Source: Lutibacter sp. Hel_I_33_5
GTDB taxonomy: Bacteria > Bacteroidota > Bacteroidia > Flavobacteriales > Flavobacteriaceae
Direction: 5' to 3'
NCBI RefSeq assembly: GCF_007827455.1
Contig: NZ_VISM01000001.1
Coordinates: 62,001-126,000 of the forward strand
Length of the DNA: 64,000 nt
A model generated the notes under the pieces. It saw only the letters and a list, made by a program, of their open reading frames with translations, did not search any database and was not told the origin of the DNA. Positions 43,310-52,240 of the stretch are shown in pieces; positions within the stretch are counted from its first letter, which is position 1, and each line of letters opens with the position of its first letter. The position numbers and the translations under genes were made by a program.

Positions 43310-44544
43310 AAATTTTAGTCTTAACAGAATCTTTAAGAATTAATGAAACATCTTCAGGAATAGTTTCTTCAACCTTTTTAAAAGCATTAACTAATAATTC
43401 TAAAAATAATGTTACTTGTATTTATAACAATGTTTTTAATTATAAACTAACTTGGTTAGAGAATATTAATTTTATAGAGATTGATAATAGACAATACAAG
43501 AGAAATAGATTTGTAGAAGCTATTCCAAAACTTAGAGGATTAATAACTAACATTACGGGAATCCATGATGAGTCGTTATTTGAAATTAATAAATGGGAAA
43601 AATTTATTAATACGATTTTAAAGAAAGAAAAATTTGATTTAATAATTGCTTTAGGTTCAGGATTAGAGTTTTATCCACACCATGCAATGCTGAATATAAA
43701 AACTACAATTCCTTGGTTAGCAAACTTTCATGATCCATACCCAATAAGTATATACCCAAAACCATATAAAAAGAAAAGAACGTATTTGTTAAAAAAGCAA
43801 GAATTACTTACAAAAAGAATAATTTACAAAGCAAATTATGTTTCTTTCCCATCATTATATTTAAAAGAATTGATGCAGTCAGAATACGGGTTTGAAGACA
43901 AAAAAAGTATTATTTTGCCACATTTAGGAATTCCTTTAAACAATTTACCTCAATCAGAATTAGATAATTCTGTTAGTTTTAAAAAAAATAAATTTAATCT
44001 TTTACATGCTGGAACATTGTTAGGACCAAGAAAAGTTGAAAGTTTGTTTAAGGCATTTATAAGATTTATTAATAGTGATATTAAAAAGAAAGACAAAGCT
44101 GTTTTAAACATACTAGGAAAAGTAGCTAAAGAAAATATAGATGTTTTAAATAAGCATAAATCTTTAAATAATGTAAATATTATTTTAGATAGAGTTAGTT
44201 ATAAAAAGAGTCTTCAACTAATTCAAGATTCAGATGTTTCTTTAATAATTGAAGCTGATGCTGAAATAAGCCCTTTTATGCCAGGAAAATTAGCAGATTT
44301 AATTTTATTAGATAAACCAATATTTGCTTTAACACCCAAAAAATCTGAAACAATTAGAGTTTTAGGAGATAGTTATAAATACCAATCAGGTGTAAATGAT
44401 GAAGAACAAATTTTAACAATTTTAGAACTTATATGGAAAGATTGGAAAGAAGGAAAGTTAAATTTAATAGATTATAAGAAACAAAAAGAATATATTAGTG
44501 CAGTAGAATTCAATAAAAAAATTAACCAATTATTTACATGTTGA
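43306..44544 (+). CDS. GT-B glycosyltransferase (family 4-like)
   Basis: A 412-residue protein with two Rossmann-like halves. The N-terminal half has ILVLTESLRINETSSGIVSS and a GLEFYPHHAM region; the linker LPHLGIPLNNLPQS precedes the C-terminal half with NLLHAGTLLGPRKVESLF, DSDVSLIIEADAEISPF and LADLILLDKPIFALTP. This is a divergent GT4-type build. Its ATG overlaps the wecB stop by 4 bp and its end overlaps neuB by 7 bp. Donor and acceptor are unknown. Confidence 0.8.
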   Translation: MKILVLTESLRINETSSGIVSSTFLKALTNNSKNNVTCIYNNVFNYKLTWLENINFIEIDNRQYKRNRFVEAIPKLRGLITNITGIHDESLFEINKWEKFINTILKKEKFDLIIALGSGLEFYPHHAMLNIKTTIPWLANFHDPYPISIYPKPYKKKRTYLLKKQELLTKRIIYKANYVSFPSLYLKELMQSEYGFEDKKSIILPHLGIPLNNLPQSELDNSVSFKKNKFNLLHAGTLLGPRKVESLFKAFIRFINSDIKKKDKAVLNILGKVAKENIDVLNKHKSLNNVNIILDRVSYKKSLQLIQDSDVSLIIEADAEISPFMPGKLADLILLDKPIFALTPKKSETIRVLGDSYKYQSGVNDEEQILTILELIWKDWKEGKLNLIDYKKQKEYISAVEFNKKINQLFTC

Positions 44545-45536
44545 TCATTGCAGAAATAGCACAAGCGCACGATGGTAGTTTAGGTATGGTGCATGCTTAT
44601 ATTGATGCGGTTGCAAAAACGGGTTGTAATGCTATAAAATTCCAAACTCATATTTCCGAAGCAGAAAGTAGTTTGTATGAGCCCTTTCGAGTGCAATTTT
44701 CCAAACAAGATAAAACTCGTATGGATTATTGGAAGCGAATGGAGTTTACTTTAGAACAATGGAAAGAAATAAAAATACACTGTGATGAAGTAGCTTTAGA
44801 ATTTATGAGTTCGCCATTTAGTAATGCAGCAGTAGATGTCTTAGAAGAAGTAGGAGTAAAGCGTTATAAAATAGGCTCAGGAGAAGTAAATAATTTTGTG
44901 TTATTAGAAAAAATAGCAGAAACAAGGAAGCCAGTAATTATTTCATCAGGAATGAGCTCTTTTAAGGAGTTGGATGCAACAGTTCAGTTTTTAAAAGATA
45001 AAAAAATAGATTTTTCAATATTGCAATGTACTACGTCATACCCTACAACACCAAAACAATATGGTTTAAATGTAATAGGAGAACTTAAAGAAAAATATAA
45101 AGTCCCAATAGGGTTTTCAGATCACTCATCAAGTATAGAAACATGTATAGCAGCAACTGCATTAGGAGCTGAAATATTAGAATTCCATGTGGTTTTTAAT
45201 AAAGAAATGTTTGGGCCAGATGTAAAATCTTCATTAACAATTGAAGAAACAACAACATTGGTAAAATCAGTTAGAAATATAGAAACTGCGTTGCAAAACC
45301 CGATAAATAAAAATGATAACTCTAGTTTTAATGAGTTGAAACAAATTTTTGAAAAATCATTAGCAATTAATAAAGATTTACCGAAAGGTCATGTGATTAC
45401 CTTTTCAGATTTAGAAACTAAAAAACCTAAAGGATTTGGTATATTAGCAAGTGAGTACAAACAAGTGTTAGGAAAAAAAATAGTTGGAAATATGGATCAA
45501 TGGAGTTTTCTAAACTATAACGATATTGAAAATTAA
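44538..45536 (+). CDS. neuB: Nonulosonic (N-acetylneuraminic) acid synthase
   Basis: A 332-residue TIM-barrel synthase condensing an N-acetyl-mannosamine-type sugar with phosphoenolpyruvate. AEIAQAHDGSLGMVHAYIDA, IKFQTH, FMSSPFS, KIGSGEVNN, PVIISSGMSS, CTTSYPTTP, IGFSDHSSS and EFHVVFNKEMFGPDVKSS are the NeuB/SpsE motifs, and the C-terminus is an SAF antifreeze-like domain (LPKGHVITFSDLETKKPKG). The EKH found in many NeuB proteins is EFH here. Substrate by family may be ManNAc, or its 6-deoxy diamino analogue. It heads the nonulosonate block, overlapping the glycosyltransferase gene by 7 bp. Confidence 0.92.
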   Translation: MLIIAEIAQAHDGSLGMVHAYIDAVAKTGCNAIKFQTHISEAESSLYEPFRVQFSKQDKTRMDYWKRMEFTLEQWKEIKIHCDEVALEFMSSPFSNAAVDVLEEVGVKRYKIGSGEVNNFVLLEKIAETRKPVIISSGMSSFKELDATVQFLKDKKIDFSILQCTTSYPTTPKQYGLNVIGELKEKYKVPIGFSDHSSSIETCIAATALGAEILEFHVVFNKEMFGPDVKSSLTIEETTTLVKSVRNIETALQNPINKNDNSSFNELKQIFEKSLAINKDLPKGHVITFSDLETKKPKGFGILASEYKQVLGKKIVGNMDQWSFLNYNDIEN

Positions 45537-45537
45537 T

Positions 45538-46695
45538 ATGGCAGTTAAAAAAATATGTGTAGTAGTTACGGCACGCCCTTCATATAGTCGTATTAAAACA
45601 GCATTAAAAGCAATTCAAGAGCATTCTAAATTAGAATTGCAATTAGTTGTAGCTGGTTCTGCATTATTAGGAAGATATGGGAATGCAGTAGATTTTATTG
45701 AAAAAGATGGCTTTAAAATTGCAGAAAAAGTGTTTATGGTACTAGAAGGAGAAACACCTACTTCTATGGCAAAAACGACAGGGTTAGGAGTTATGGAATT
45801 GGCTAATGTATTTTATAAACTACAGCCAGATGCAGTTATCACAATTGCAGATCGGTTTGAAACAATAGCTACAAGTATTGGAGCCTCATATCAGAATATA
45901 CCCTTAATACATATACAAGGAGGAGAAGTAACGGGCAATATTGATGAAAAAGTTAGACATGCTAATACAAAATTGGCTGATTTACATTTAGTAGCTTCAG
46001 AAGATGCAAAAGAACGAGTAATAAAGATGGGAGAAAATCCTCAAATGGTATTTAATACAGGATGTCCGTCAATAGACTTAGCAAATGAAATAAAAGATAC
46101 TCCAAAATTAAACTTTAACCCTATCGAAAAATATGGAGGAGTAGGAGAGGTTATCGATTGGGAAAAAGGATACATTGTAGTAATGCAACACCCAGTAACT
46201 ACCGAGTATGATTCAGCAAAGGCAGATGTTTTAAAAACCTTAGCAGCAGTAAACGAACTTGCTATTCCTACCTTTTGGTTTTGGCCAAATGTAGATGCAG
46301 GTTCCGATGGTACCTCAAACGGTATTAGAACATTTAGAGAAGTTGTAAAACCCAAAAACATTCACTTTTTTAAAAATATGGAACCTAATGACTTTTTACG
46401 CTTATTGGTAAATAGTAAATGTTTAATAGGTAATTCAAGTGTTGGAATTAGAGAATGTTCTTATTTAGCAGTGCCAACAGTAAACATAGGAACACGTCAA
46501 AACAGAAGGCAAAGAGGTTCTAATGTTTTGGATGTTATTTATAATAAGAAAAAAATAAAAGAAGCTATTGAAAATAGAATTTCAATTAAAACAATACAAA
46601 CTGAAAGTATTTATGGTGATGGAACTTCAGGGAAACGTATTGCAGAAATAATAGCCAATACCGAATTAACATTTCATAAAACTATTGAGTATTAA
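45538..46695 (+). CDS. neuC: UDP-N-acetylglucosamine 2-epimerase, hydrolysing (NeuC/LegG family)
   Basis: A 385-residue enzyme. The start is the ATG 1 bp after the neuB stop (a TTG 12 bp earlier lies inside neuB). KICVVVTARPSYSRIKTAL, ADRFETIATSIGAS, LIHIQGGEVTGNIDEKVRHA and GNSSVGIRECSYLAVPTVNI follow the family. The enzyme releases UDP and yields a free 2-epimer, the substrate for NeuB. No UDP-sugar 4,6-dehydratase (LegB/PseB) is in the window, which favours UDP-GlcNAc over a bacillosamine-type substrate. Confidence 0.88.
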   Translation: MAVKKICVVVTARPSYSRIKTALKAIQEHSKLELQLVVAGSALLGRYGNAVDFIEKDGFKIAEKVFMVLEGETPTSMAKTTGLGVMELANVFYKLQPDAVITIADRFETIATSIGASYQNIPLIHIQGGEVTGNIDEKVRHANTKLADLHLVASEDAKERVIKMGENPQMVFNTGCPSIDLANEIKDTPKLNFNPIEKYGGVGEVIDWEKGYIVVMQHPVTTEYDSAKADVLKTLAAVNELAIPTFWFWPNVDAGSDGTSNGIRTFREVVKPKNIHFFKNMEPNDFLRLLVNSKCLIGNSSVGIRECSYLAVPTVNIGTRQNRRQRGSNVLDVIYNKKKIKEAIENRISIKTIQTESIYGDGTSGKRIAEIIANTELTFHKTIEY

Positions 46696-47651
46696 TGTTA
46701 ATAGTATCTAATTATCATTATATACGAGAAAGTTTTGAAAGCAAATACCCAAGCATATTTGGAGTAACCCCAAAACAATTTCAAAAACAACTAGAGCAAT
46801 TAGCTACTTACGGAGAATTTATTTCACAAGAACAATTAGTGTCTTTCAGAAATAAAAAATTTGATAAAAACTATATACTCATAACTTTTGATGATGGCTT
46901 GTCAGAACAATATGAACTCGCAAAACCAATTTTGGATAAGTTAGGAATACCCTATGTGTTTTTCATTAACACGATGAACTATACTAAAAAAGAAATCTCA
47001 TTAGTACATAAAGTACATTTAGTACGCTCACAAATTTTATCAAAAGAAATAATAGATTTTATTTCAACCAGTTTTGGTATTCATATAACAGAAGAAGAAA
47101 AAAAATTAGCACAAATTAATTACAACTATGATGATGAAAGTTCAGCATGTTTAAAATATCTTTTAAATTTTAAATTGAATTATAGTGAACAAGAGAAAGT
47201 GATAACTCCTATTTTCAATAACTTATTTGAGGAAAAAGAACTGGTGAAAAAATTGTATTTTACACCTGATCAATTAAAAGAATTATATAAAGATGATGTT
47301 TTAGGCTCTCATTCACATCACCATGTGCCTTTAGGGTTATTAGATGCGAGTAAAATAAATAAAGAACTTTTAGCATCTCAAATGTTTTTTCAAGATCAGT
47401 TTGGTAAAGAAGCATATTCTGTAAGTTATCCTTATGGATCTAAAGAAGCTTGTGATAAAGTTACAGAAATTGAAAAATCGTCAGGTTTTAAACTAGGTTT
47501 TTCTATGGAAAGAGCAGTTAATTCTCAAATAGAGAAAAACCCGTTGATGATTTCAAGGTATGATTGTAATGATCTTCCCTCAGGAAAATTTGATATATTT
47601 AAGTCAACGGATTTATTTAAAGAAGGAGTTAAAAGTAATTGGTATCAATAA
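46695..47651 (+). CDS. NodB-type polysaccharide/sugar deacetylase
   Basis: A 318-residue cytoplasmic protein (no signal peptide) with a NodB-homology fold. The catalytic/metal motif ILITFDDGLSEQ (Asp66, Asp67) and the metal His pair in LGSHSHHHVPLGLL are intact, and YSVSYPYGSKE is the third motif. The lack of a signal peptide suggests a soluble sugar or nucleotide-sugar substrate, rather than secreted polymer. It lies between neuC and the formyltransferase; removing an N-acetyl group before formylation is the natural reading, by inference. The ATG overlaps the neuC stop. Confidence 0.85.
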   Translation: MLIVSNYHYIRESFESKYPSIFGVTPKQFQKQLEQLATYGEFISQEQLVSFRNKKFDKNYILITFDDGLSEQYELAKPILDKLGIPYVFFINTMNYTKKEISLVHKVHLVRSQILSKEIIDFISTSFGIHITEEEKKLAQINYNYDDESSACLKYLLNFKLNYSEQEKVITPIFNNLFEEKELVKKLYFTPDQLKELYKDDVLGSHSHHHVPLGLLDASKINKELLASQMFFQDQFGKEAYSVSYPYGSKEACDKVTEIEKSSGFKLGFSMERAVNSQIEKNPLMISRYDCNDLPSGKFDIFKSTDLFKEGVKSNWYQ

Positions 47652-48448
47652 TGAGTAGAGTTATTTTTTTAACAAGTGATAGTTTGCGACATAAGTATAT
47701 AGCTGCTCAATTGAGTGAATATTTTGACTTGAAATTAATTATTACAGAAAAAAAATCAATAAAAATAGAAGACACTACTGATTTAACAGAAGAAGATGCG
47801 GCTTTTACTGCAAAGCATTTTAAAGCAAGAGCAGAAAGTGAATCCTCTTTCTTTTCAGCATACACTAGTTTCCCTAAAGGAGTGAAATGCGTTAATTTAG
47901 AACATAGAAAAATAAATACCGAAGCAGTATTAGATACAATTAATAAAGTTAAACCTCATAGAATTATACTATTTGGCACATCAATTATTAAAAACCCGTT
48001 ATTACAAAAATACACAGGTAAAATTATAAATTTGCATCTAGGATTATCACCTTACTATAAGGGATCTGCTACAAATTTATTCCCAGTAATATATAACGAA
48101 ATTTCTTGTATAGGCGCTACAATTCATATTGTAAATGAAAAAGTAGATCAAGGACCTATATTACATCAATTAAGACCAGAGATTAAAACCTCTGATATTT
48201 TACATGATCTAGGAAATAAAGTGATACATCAGTCAGGAAAGGAATTGCCTGTGATTATTCAAAAACATATAGATAAAGCTTCAATAGGGGTAATACAAAC
48301 ACAAAAAGGTAAAGTTTTTCGATTGAAAAATTTGACAACATCATTGCTTAGAAAAGCGTATATTAATATCGAAAAAGGAGCAATAGATAATTACTTGAAA
48401 AATAAAGAAGCGACTGATAAAGAATACCCTATAATTACTTTGTTATGA
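47651..48448 (+). CDS. Formyltransferase, sugar N-formyltransferase candidate
   Basis: A 265-residue protein with the Fmt/ArnA-type formyltransferase fold. Asn127-x-His129 in INLHLGLSPYYKGSA and Asp166 in NEKVDQGPI form the catalytic triad. LFGTSIIKNPLL precedes it, as in the family. The formyl donor would be N10-formyl-tetrahydrofolate. The ATG overlaps the deacetylase stop (TAATG); a TTG 12 bp earlier is inside that gene. It is too short for tRNA formyltransferase, which has an extra C-terminal domain of ~100 residues, so a sugar-amine target is likely. Confidence 0.85.
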   Translation: MSRVIFLTSDSLRHKYIAAQLSEYFDLKLIITEKKSIKIEDTTDLTEEDAAFTAKHFKARAESESSFFSAYTSFPKGVKCVNLEHRKINTEAVLDTINKVKPHRIILFGTSIIKNPLLQKYTGKIINLHLGLSPYYKGSATNLFPVIYNEISCIGATIHIVNEKVDQGPILHQLRPEIKTSDILHDLGNKVIHQSGKELPVIIQKHIDKASIGVIQTQKGKVFRLKNLTTSLLRKAYINIEKGAIDNYLKNKEATDKEYPIITLL

Positions 48449-49143
48449 AAATACTTGGATTAATCCCTGCTAGAGGAGGTTCAAAAGGAGTTCCTTATAA
48501 AAATATAAAAAAGCTAAATGGAAAACCATTACTGCAATATACATCTGAGATAGCATTAAAATCTAAATATCTTTCAAAAGTGATTTTAACCACAGATGAT
48601 GATAAAATAATGAAAGTTGGAAAACAACTAAACCTAGAAGTTCCTTTTAAAAGACCGGCCGAATTGGCTTTAGATGCATCACCTACGTTATCAGTTATTT
48701 TACATACGTTAGAATATTATGAATCTAAAAATGTTTTTTTTGATGCAGTATGTTTATTACAAGTTACAAGTCCTTTTAGAACACTACAATTTTTAAATAA
48801 TGCAATTGAAAAGTTTATTGTAAAAGAAACTGATAGTTTAATTTCTGTATTAGAAATACCTCATGAATATAATCCTCATTGGAGTTTTGAAGTAAATTCA
48901 TCGGGAAACCTTGATATAGCTACTGGAGAGTCAGAAATTATTTCTAGACGACAAGAATTGCCAAAAGCATACCACAGAGATGGTAGTATTTATATAACTA
49001 AAACCACAGTCATAAAAAACCAAAAGTCTTTATACGGAAAAACAATTGCCTATATTGAATCACCAAAATCATTGTATGTAAATATTGATACAATAGAAGA
49101 TTGGTATAAAGCAGAAGATATGGCTATTTTATTAAATAAATAA
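48445..49143 (+). CDS. neuA: CMP-nonulosonate (acylneuraminate) cytidylyltransferase
   Basis: A 232-residue enzyme that activates a sialic-type acid with CTP to CMP-sugar. ILGLIPARGGSKGVPYKNIK is the nucleotide loop; CLLQVTSPFRT, SRRQELPKAYHRDGSIYIT and YVNIDTIEDW are the family motifs. It lacks the C-terminal phosphatase domain found in some fused NeuA proteins. The start overlaps the formyltransferase stop by 4 bp. It is the last step before transfer, so the block from neuB to here makes one activated sugar. Confidence 0.93.
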   Translation: MKILGLIPARGGSKGVPYKNIKKLNGKPLLQYTSEIALKSKYLSKVILTTDDDKIMKVGKQLNLEVPFKRPAELALDASPTLSVILHTLEYYESKNVFFDAVCLLQVTSPFRTLQFLNNAIEKFIVKETDSLISVLEIPHEYNPHWSFEVNSSGNLDIATGESEIISRRQELPKAYHRDGSIYITKTTVIKNQKSLYGKTIAYIESPKSLYVNIDTIEDWYKAEDMAILLNK

Positions 49144-49145
49144 AT

Positions 49146-50846
49146 ATGTGTGGAATAGTAGGAATAATTGGTGAAAAAGCTAATATTAATACATTAAAGT
49201 CTATGTTAAAAGTTCAGCAGCATAGAGGCCCGGATTTTACAGGGATATTTCAAAATAAAAATATAGTCTTAGGGCATAATAGATTATCAATTATAGATTT
49301 ATCAGAAATAGCCAACCAACCTTTTATTTCCTCCAATAAAAGATACACCTTAGTTTTTAATGGTGAAATATATAATTATTTAGAATTAAAAAATGAATTG
49401 ATAACGTATAATTTTGTTACAAATTCTGATACAGAAGTTTTACTTGCTGCATATATAAAATGGGGTAAAAAATGTTTAAGTAAGTTAAATGGAATGTTTT
49501 CGTTTGCAATCTGGGATTCTCAAAAAGAAGTATTATTTGCAGCACGAGATCGTTTTGGTGTAAAACCGTTTTATTATCATAAAACTGATAGTACATTTTA
49601 CTTTTCTTCAGAAATAAAAACATTGCATGAAACTGAAATAGAAAAAGCACCATCAGAAAAGGCATGGGCAAATTATTTAGTTTATGGTAGCTACGGTATG
49701 CCAAATGAAACATTTTGGGAAAACATTTTACAATTACCAGGAGGTTATTTTTTAACTTATGTGAAGGGGAAATTATCTTCTGAAAAGTGGTATTTTTTTG
49801 AGAAAGAAGTTTTGAAGCATCAAAAAAATGAGTCAATTAAAAAGGTAAAGTCAACATATAAAAAGTTATTAAAAGAGAGTATCAAGTTACGTTTTAGAGC
49901 AGATGTAAAAATAGGATTTAATATTAGTGGAGGATTAGACAGTTCTATATTACTTGCATTTGTAAATCAGATAAATACAAAGCAGAACATAAAAGCGTAT
50001 ACTTTTTGCACTAATGACGAGCGATATGATGAATTACCTTGGGTTAAACAAATGATATCATTAACAAATAATCCACTCTCAGAAGTAATTTTAGAACCAA
50101 ATAAGGAAATTGAAGATAAAATAAAATATGTATCAGATATTCAAGATGAACCATTTGGAGGTATTCCGACAGTAGCATATAGCCAAATTTTTAAACAAGC
50201 GAGAAAAGAAGGAACAATAGTATTGCTAGATGGTCAAGGAATGGATGAACAATGGGCTGGGTATGATTATTATACACAACAAGGAGATGCAACAATTCAA
50301 GGAGTGCGAAAATCACCTTTTAGAACGAATGTGCTAAGGACTGGATTTTTAAAGCTTGCAGAAAAACCAGTTTATCCTAAGCCATTTAATAACCGAATTT
50401 TAGATATGCAGTACCGTGATTTGTTTTATACTAAAATACCAAGAGCATTACGTTTTAACGATCGTATATCTATGGCTTACAGTACAGAGTTACGAGAACC
50501 TTTTTTAGATTATAGATTAGTAGAATTTGCTTTTGCTCAACCATTAAAATATAAAATTAACAAAAGAGTTCAGAAATATTTATTAAGAGAACTAGCTTCA
50601 GAATATTTAGGTAACACAATAACCTATGCACCTAAAAGACCTTTGCAAACTCCTCAACGTGAGTGGTTGGGAGGAGAATTAAAGAAGTTTGTTACAGATA
50701 ATTTAGATAAATTGAAGTCTTCAGAATATTCAAAATGGTTTAATTCAATGGAATTAGATAAAGAATGGGAGTTGTATCTTGCGGGAAATAATGATGCTAG
50801 TTTTCATATATGGCAATGGGTAAATTTAAGTTTAATTTTAAGATGA
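49146..50846 (+). CDS. Glutamine-hydrolysing asparagine synthase-family amidotransferase
   Basis: A 566-residue class II amidotransferase. The N-terminal Cys2 nucleophile (MCGIVGIIG) with QQHRGPDFTG and FNGEIYNYLELK forms the glutaminase domain. The ATP-pyrophosphatase domain has ISGGLDSSILL (SGGLDSS 261-267) and LLDGQGMDEQWAGYDYY. In polysaccharide loci such proteins (WbpS and WbtH) are linked with amidation of sugar carboxylates, so the inferred role is to amidate a uronic or nonulosonic acid rather than aspartate. The gene follows neuA by 2 bp. Confidence 0.88.
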   Translation: MCGIVGIIGEKANINTLKSMLKVQQHRGPDFTGIFQNKNIVLGHNRLSIIDLSEIANQPFISSNKRYTLVFNGEIYNYLELKNELITYNFVTNSDTEVLLAAYIKWGKKCLSKLNGMFSFAIWDSQKEVLFAARDRFGVKPFYYHKTDSTFYFSSEIKTLHETEIEKAPSEKAWANYLVYGSYGMPNETFWENILQLPGGYFLTYVKGKLSSEKWYFFEKEVLKHQKNESIKKVKSTYKKLLKESIKLRFRADVKIGFNISGGLDSSILLAFVNQINTKQNIKAYTFCTNDERYDELPWVKQMISLTNNPLSEVILEPNKEIEDKIKYVSDIQDEPFGGIPTVAYSQIFKQARKEGTIVLLDGQGMDEQWAGYDYYTQQGDATIQGVRKSPFRTNVLRTGFLKLAEKPVYPKPFNNRILDMQYRDLFYTKIPRALRFNDRISMAYSTELREPFLDYRLVEFAFAQPLKYKINKRVQKYLLRELASEYLGNTITYAPKRPLQTPQREWLGGELKKFVTDNLDKLKSSEYSKWFNSMELDKEWELYLAGNNDASFHIWQWVNLSLILR

Positions 50847-52240
50847 AAAAAAAAGTTTTAATTTTACTACCAGATGGGATAGGTCTAAGGAATTTTGCCT
50901 ATTCAGATTTTTACAATAAATTATCAAAACAAAATTCAGTATTATTTTGGAATAATACTGAGTTTCCTTTAAAACAAAAATTAAACATAAATGAATTTCC
51001 TTTAATAAATACAAAAACACATAACTTAACGGATATAATAAAAACAGCAAAAAATAAAATTGAACTTAAATTAAATTCTATAGCATTTAAAGATGAAGTA
51101 TACCTATCTTATATCTTTAAAAATAAAATTATCTCAATTAAAACCTTATTAAAAAAAGCACTAGTTAATTTCTTTGTGACTTTTTACAATTCTAAAAAAG
51201 GTATAGAAAAACTAAATAAGTATATAAATTATCTAGAAAGAAAAACCATTTTATATAGAAATGCATTAGAACAATTAAAAGAGATTAACCCGGGTGTTGT
51301 TTTTTGCACAAATCAAAGAAATTCAGTAGCAATAGCTCCAATTCTTGCAGCTAAAGATTTACATATAAAAACAATTACATTTATTTACTCATGGGATAAC
51401 TTGCCTAAAGCAACTTTAGTCATAGAACCTGATTATTATTTTGTTTGGAGTGATTTTATGAGAGATGAATTAAAAATGTATTATCCCCAAATAAAATATA
51501 GTCAAATAAGAGTTACTGGTTCTCCTCAATTTGAGTTGCATTTTGATAAAGAATTAGAAGTGAAAAAAAAGAGTTTTTTTATAGAATATAATTTAGATTT
51601 AGATAAAAAGTATTTATGTTTTTCAGGTGATGATGTTACAACATCACCTTATGATGAATATTATTTAGAAGACCTAGCAAAAACAGTTGTTGCATTAAAT
51701 AAAGAAGGAAATAACTTAGGAATTATTTATAGAAAATGTCCGGTTGATTTTACAGGTCGACAAAATAAAATTATAGATAAATATAAAGACGTTATTTTTC
51801 CAATAGATCCAATGTGGAATGACCTAGGAAACTCTTGGAATAAAGTTATGCCTTTAAAAAGGGATTTAGAATTATTAACTAATACAATAAAATTCTCAGA
51901 AATAGTAATAAATGTAGGTTCATCAATGGTATTTGATGCTGTAGCAAAAAACAAGCCTTGTGCTTATATTAATTATAATACTAATAAAGGTGATGTATCA
52001 AAATGGGATATTAATAAGATTTATAAATTCATTCATTTTAAATCTATGCCTTCAAGCAAAGCAGTTTTATGGATAAATAAAAAAGATGATTTGAAAAAGG
52101 TAATTCTTGATTCTTTAAATGGTCAAGTTTCATTAAATGAAACTAAAAAGTGGTTTGATAAAATTGTTAAAACACCTCAAAATCAAGCTTCAGAGAATAT
52201 AGTAAAAGAAATTAACAAGATTTTAAATGAAAAAAATTAA
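50843..52240 (+). CDS. Unclassified GT-B-like protein, candidate transferase of the nonulosonate block
   Basis: A 465-residue protein, starting at the ATG that overlaps the AsnB stop (ATGA); an ATG-free upstream stretch inside AsnB is not used. I do not recognise a named family. Two Rossmann-like halves are suggested: KKKVLILLPDGIGLRNFAY and PGVVFCTNQRNSVAIAPIL in the first, then SWDNLPKATLVIEPDYYFVW and VTGSPQFELHFD at the hinge. The second half contains YLCFSGDDVTTSPYDEYY and SEIVINVGSSMVFDAVAKN. There is no signal peptide. It follows the CMP-sugar genes directly, so it could move the nonulosonate to the acceptor, but this is by position only. Confidence 0.7.
   Translation: MKKKVLILLPDGIGLRNFAYSDFYNKLSKQNSVLFWNNTEFPLKQKLNINEFPLINTKTHNLTDIIKTAKNKIELKLNSIAFKDEVYLSYIFKNKIISIKTLLKKALVNFFVTFYNSKKGIEKLNKYINYLERKTILYRNALEQLKEINPGVVFCTNQRNSVAIAPILAAKDLHIKTITFIYSWDNLPKATLVIEPDYYFVWSDFMRDELKMYYPQIKYSQIRVTGSPQFELHFDKELEVKKKSFFIEYNLDLDKKYLCFSGDDVTTSPYDEYYLEDLAKTVVALNKEGNNLGIIYRKCPVDFTGRQNKIIDKYKDVIFPIDPMWNDLGNSWNKVMPLKRDLELLTNTIKFSEIVINVGSSMVFDAVAKNKPCAYINYNTNKGDVSKWDINKIYKFIHFKSMPSSKAVLWINKKDDLKKVILDSLNGQVSLNETKKWFDKIVKTPQNQASENIVKEINKILNEKN

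Noticed and set aside
42194..46695. wecB and neuC as redundant copies of one epimerase
   Set aside because: Their motifs place them in different branches, non-hydrolysing and hydrolysing, so they make different products.
44538..49143. Legionaminic or pseudaminic acid pathway
   Set aside because: neuB, neuC and neuA fit these in outline, but the UDP-sugar 4,6-dehydratase (LegB/PseB) and PseG-type hydrolase are missing, and the single DegT aminotransferase is 6.6 kb away and looks dTDP-specific. A UDP-GlcNAc-derived neuraminic type fits better, although genes beyond the window could change this.
49146..50846. Housekeeping asparagine synthetase
   Set aside because: The domains fit AsnB, but the gene is locked into the polysaccharide operon 2 bp after neuA, where AsnB-like proteins usually amidate sugar acids.
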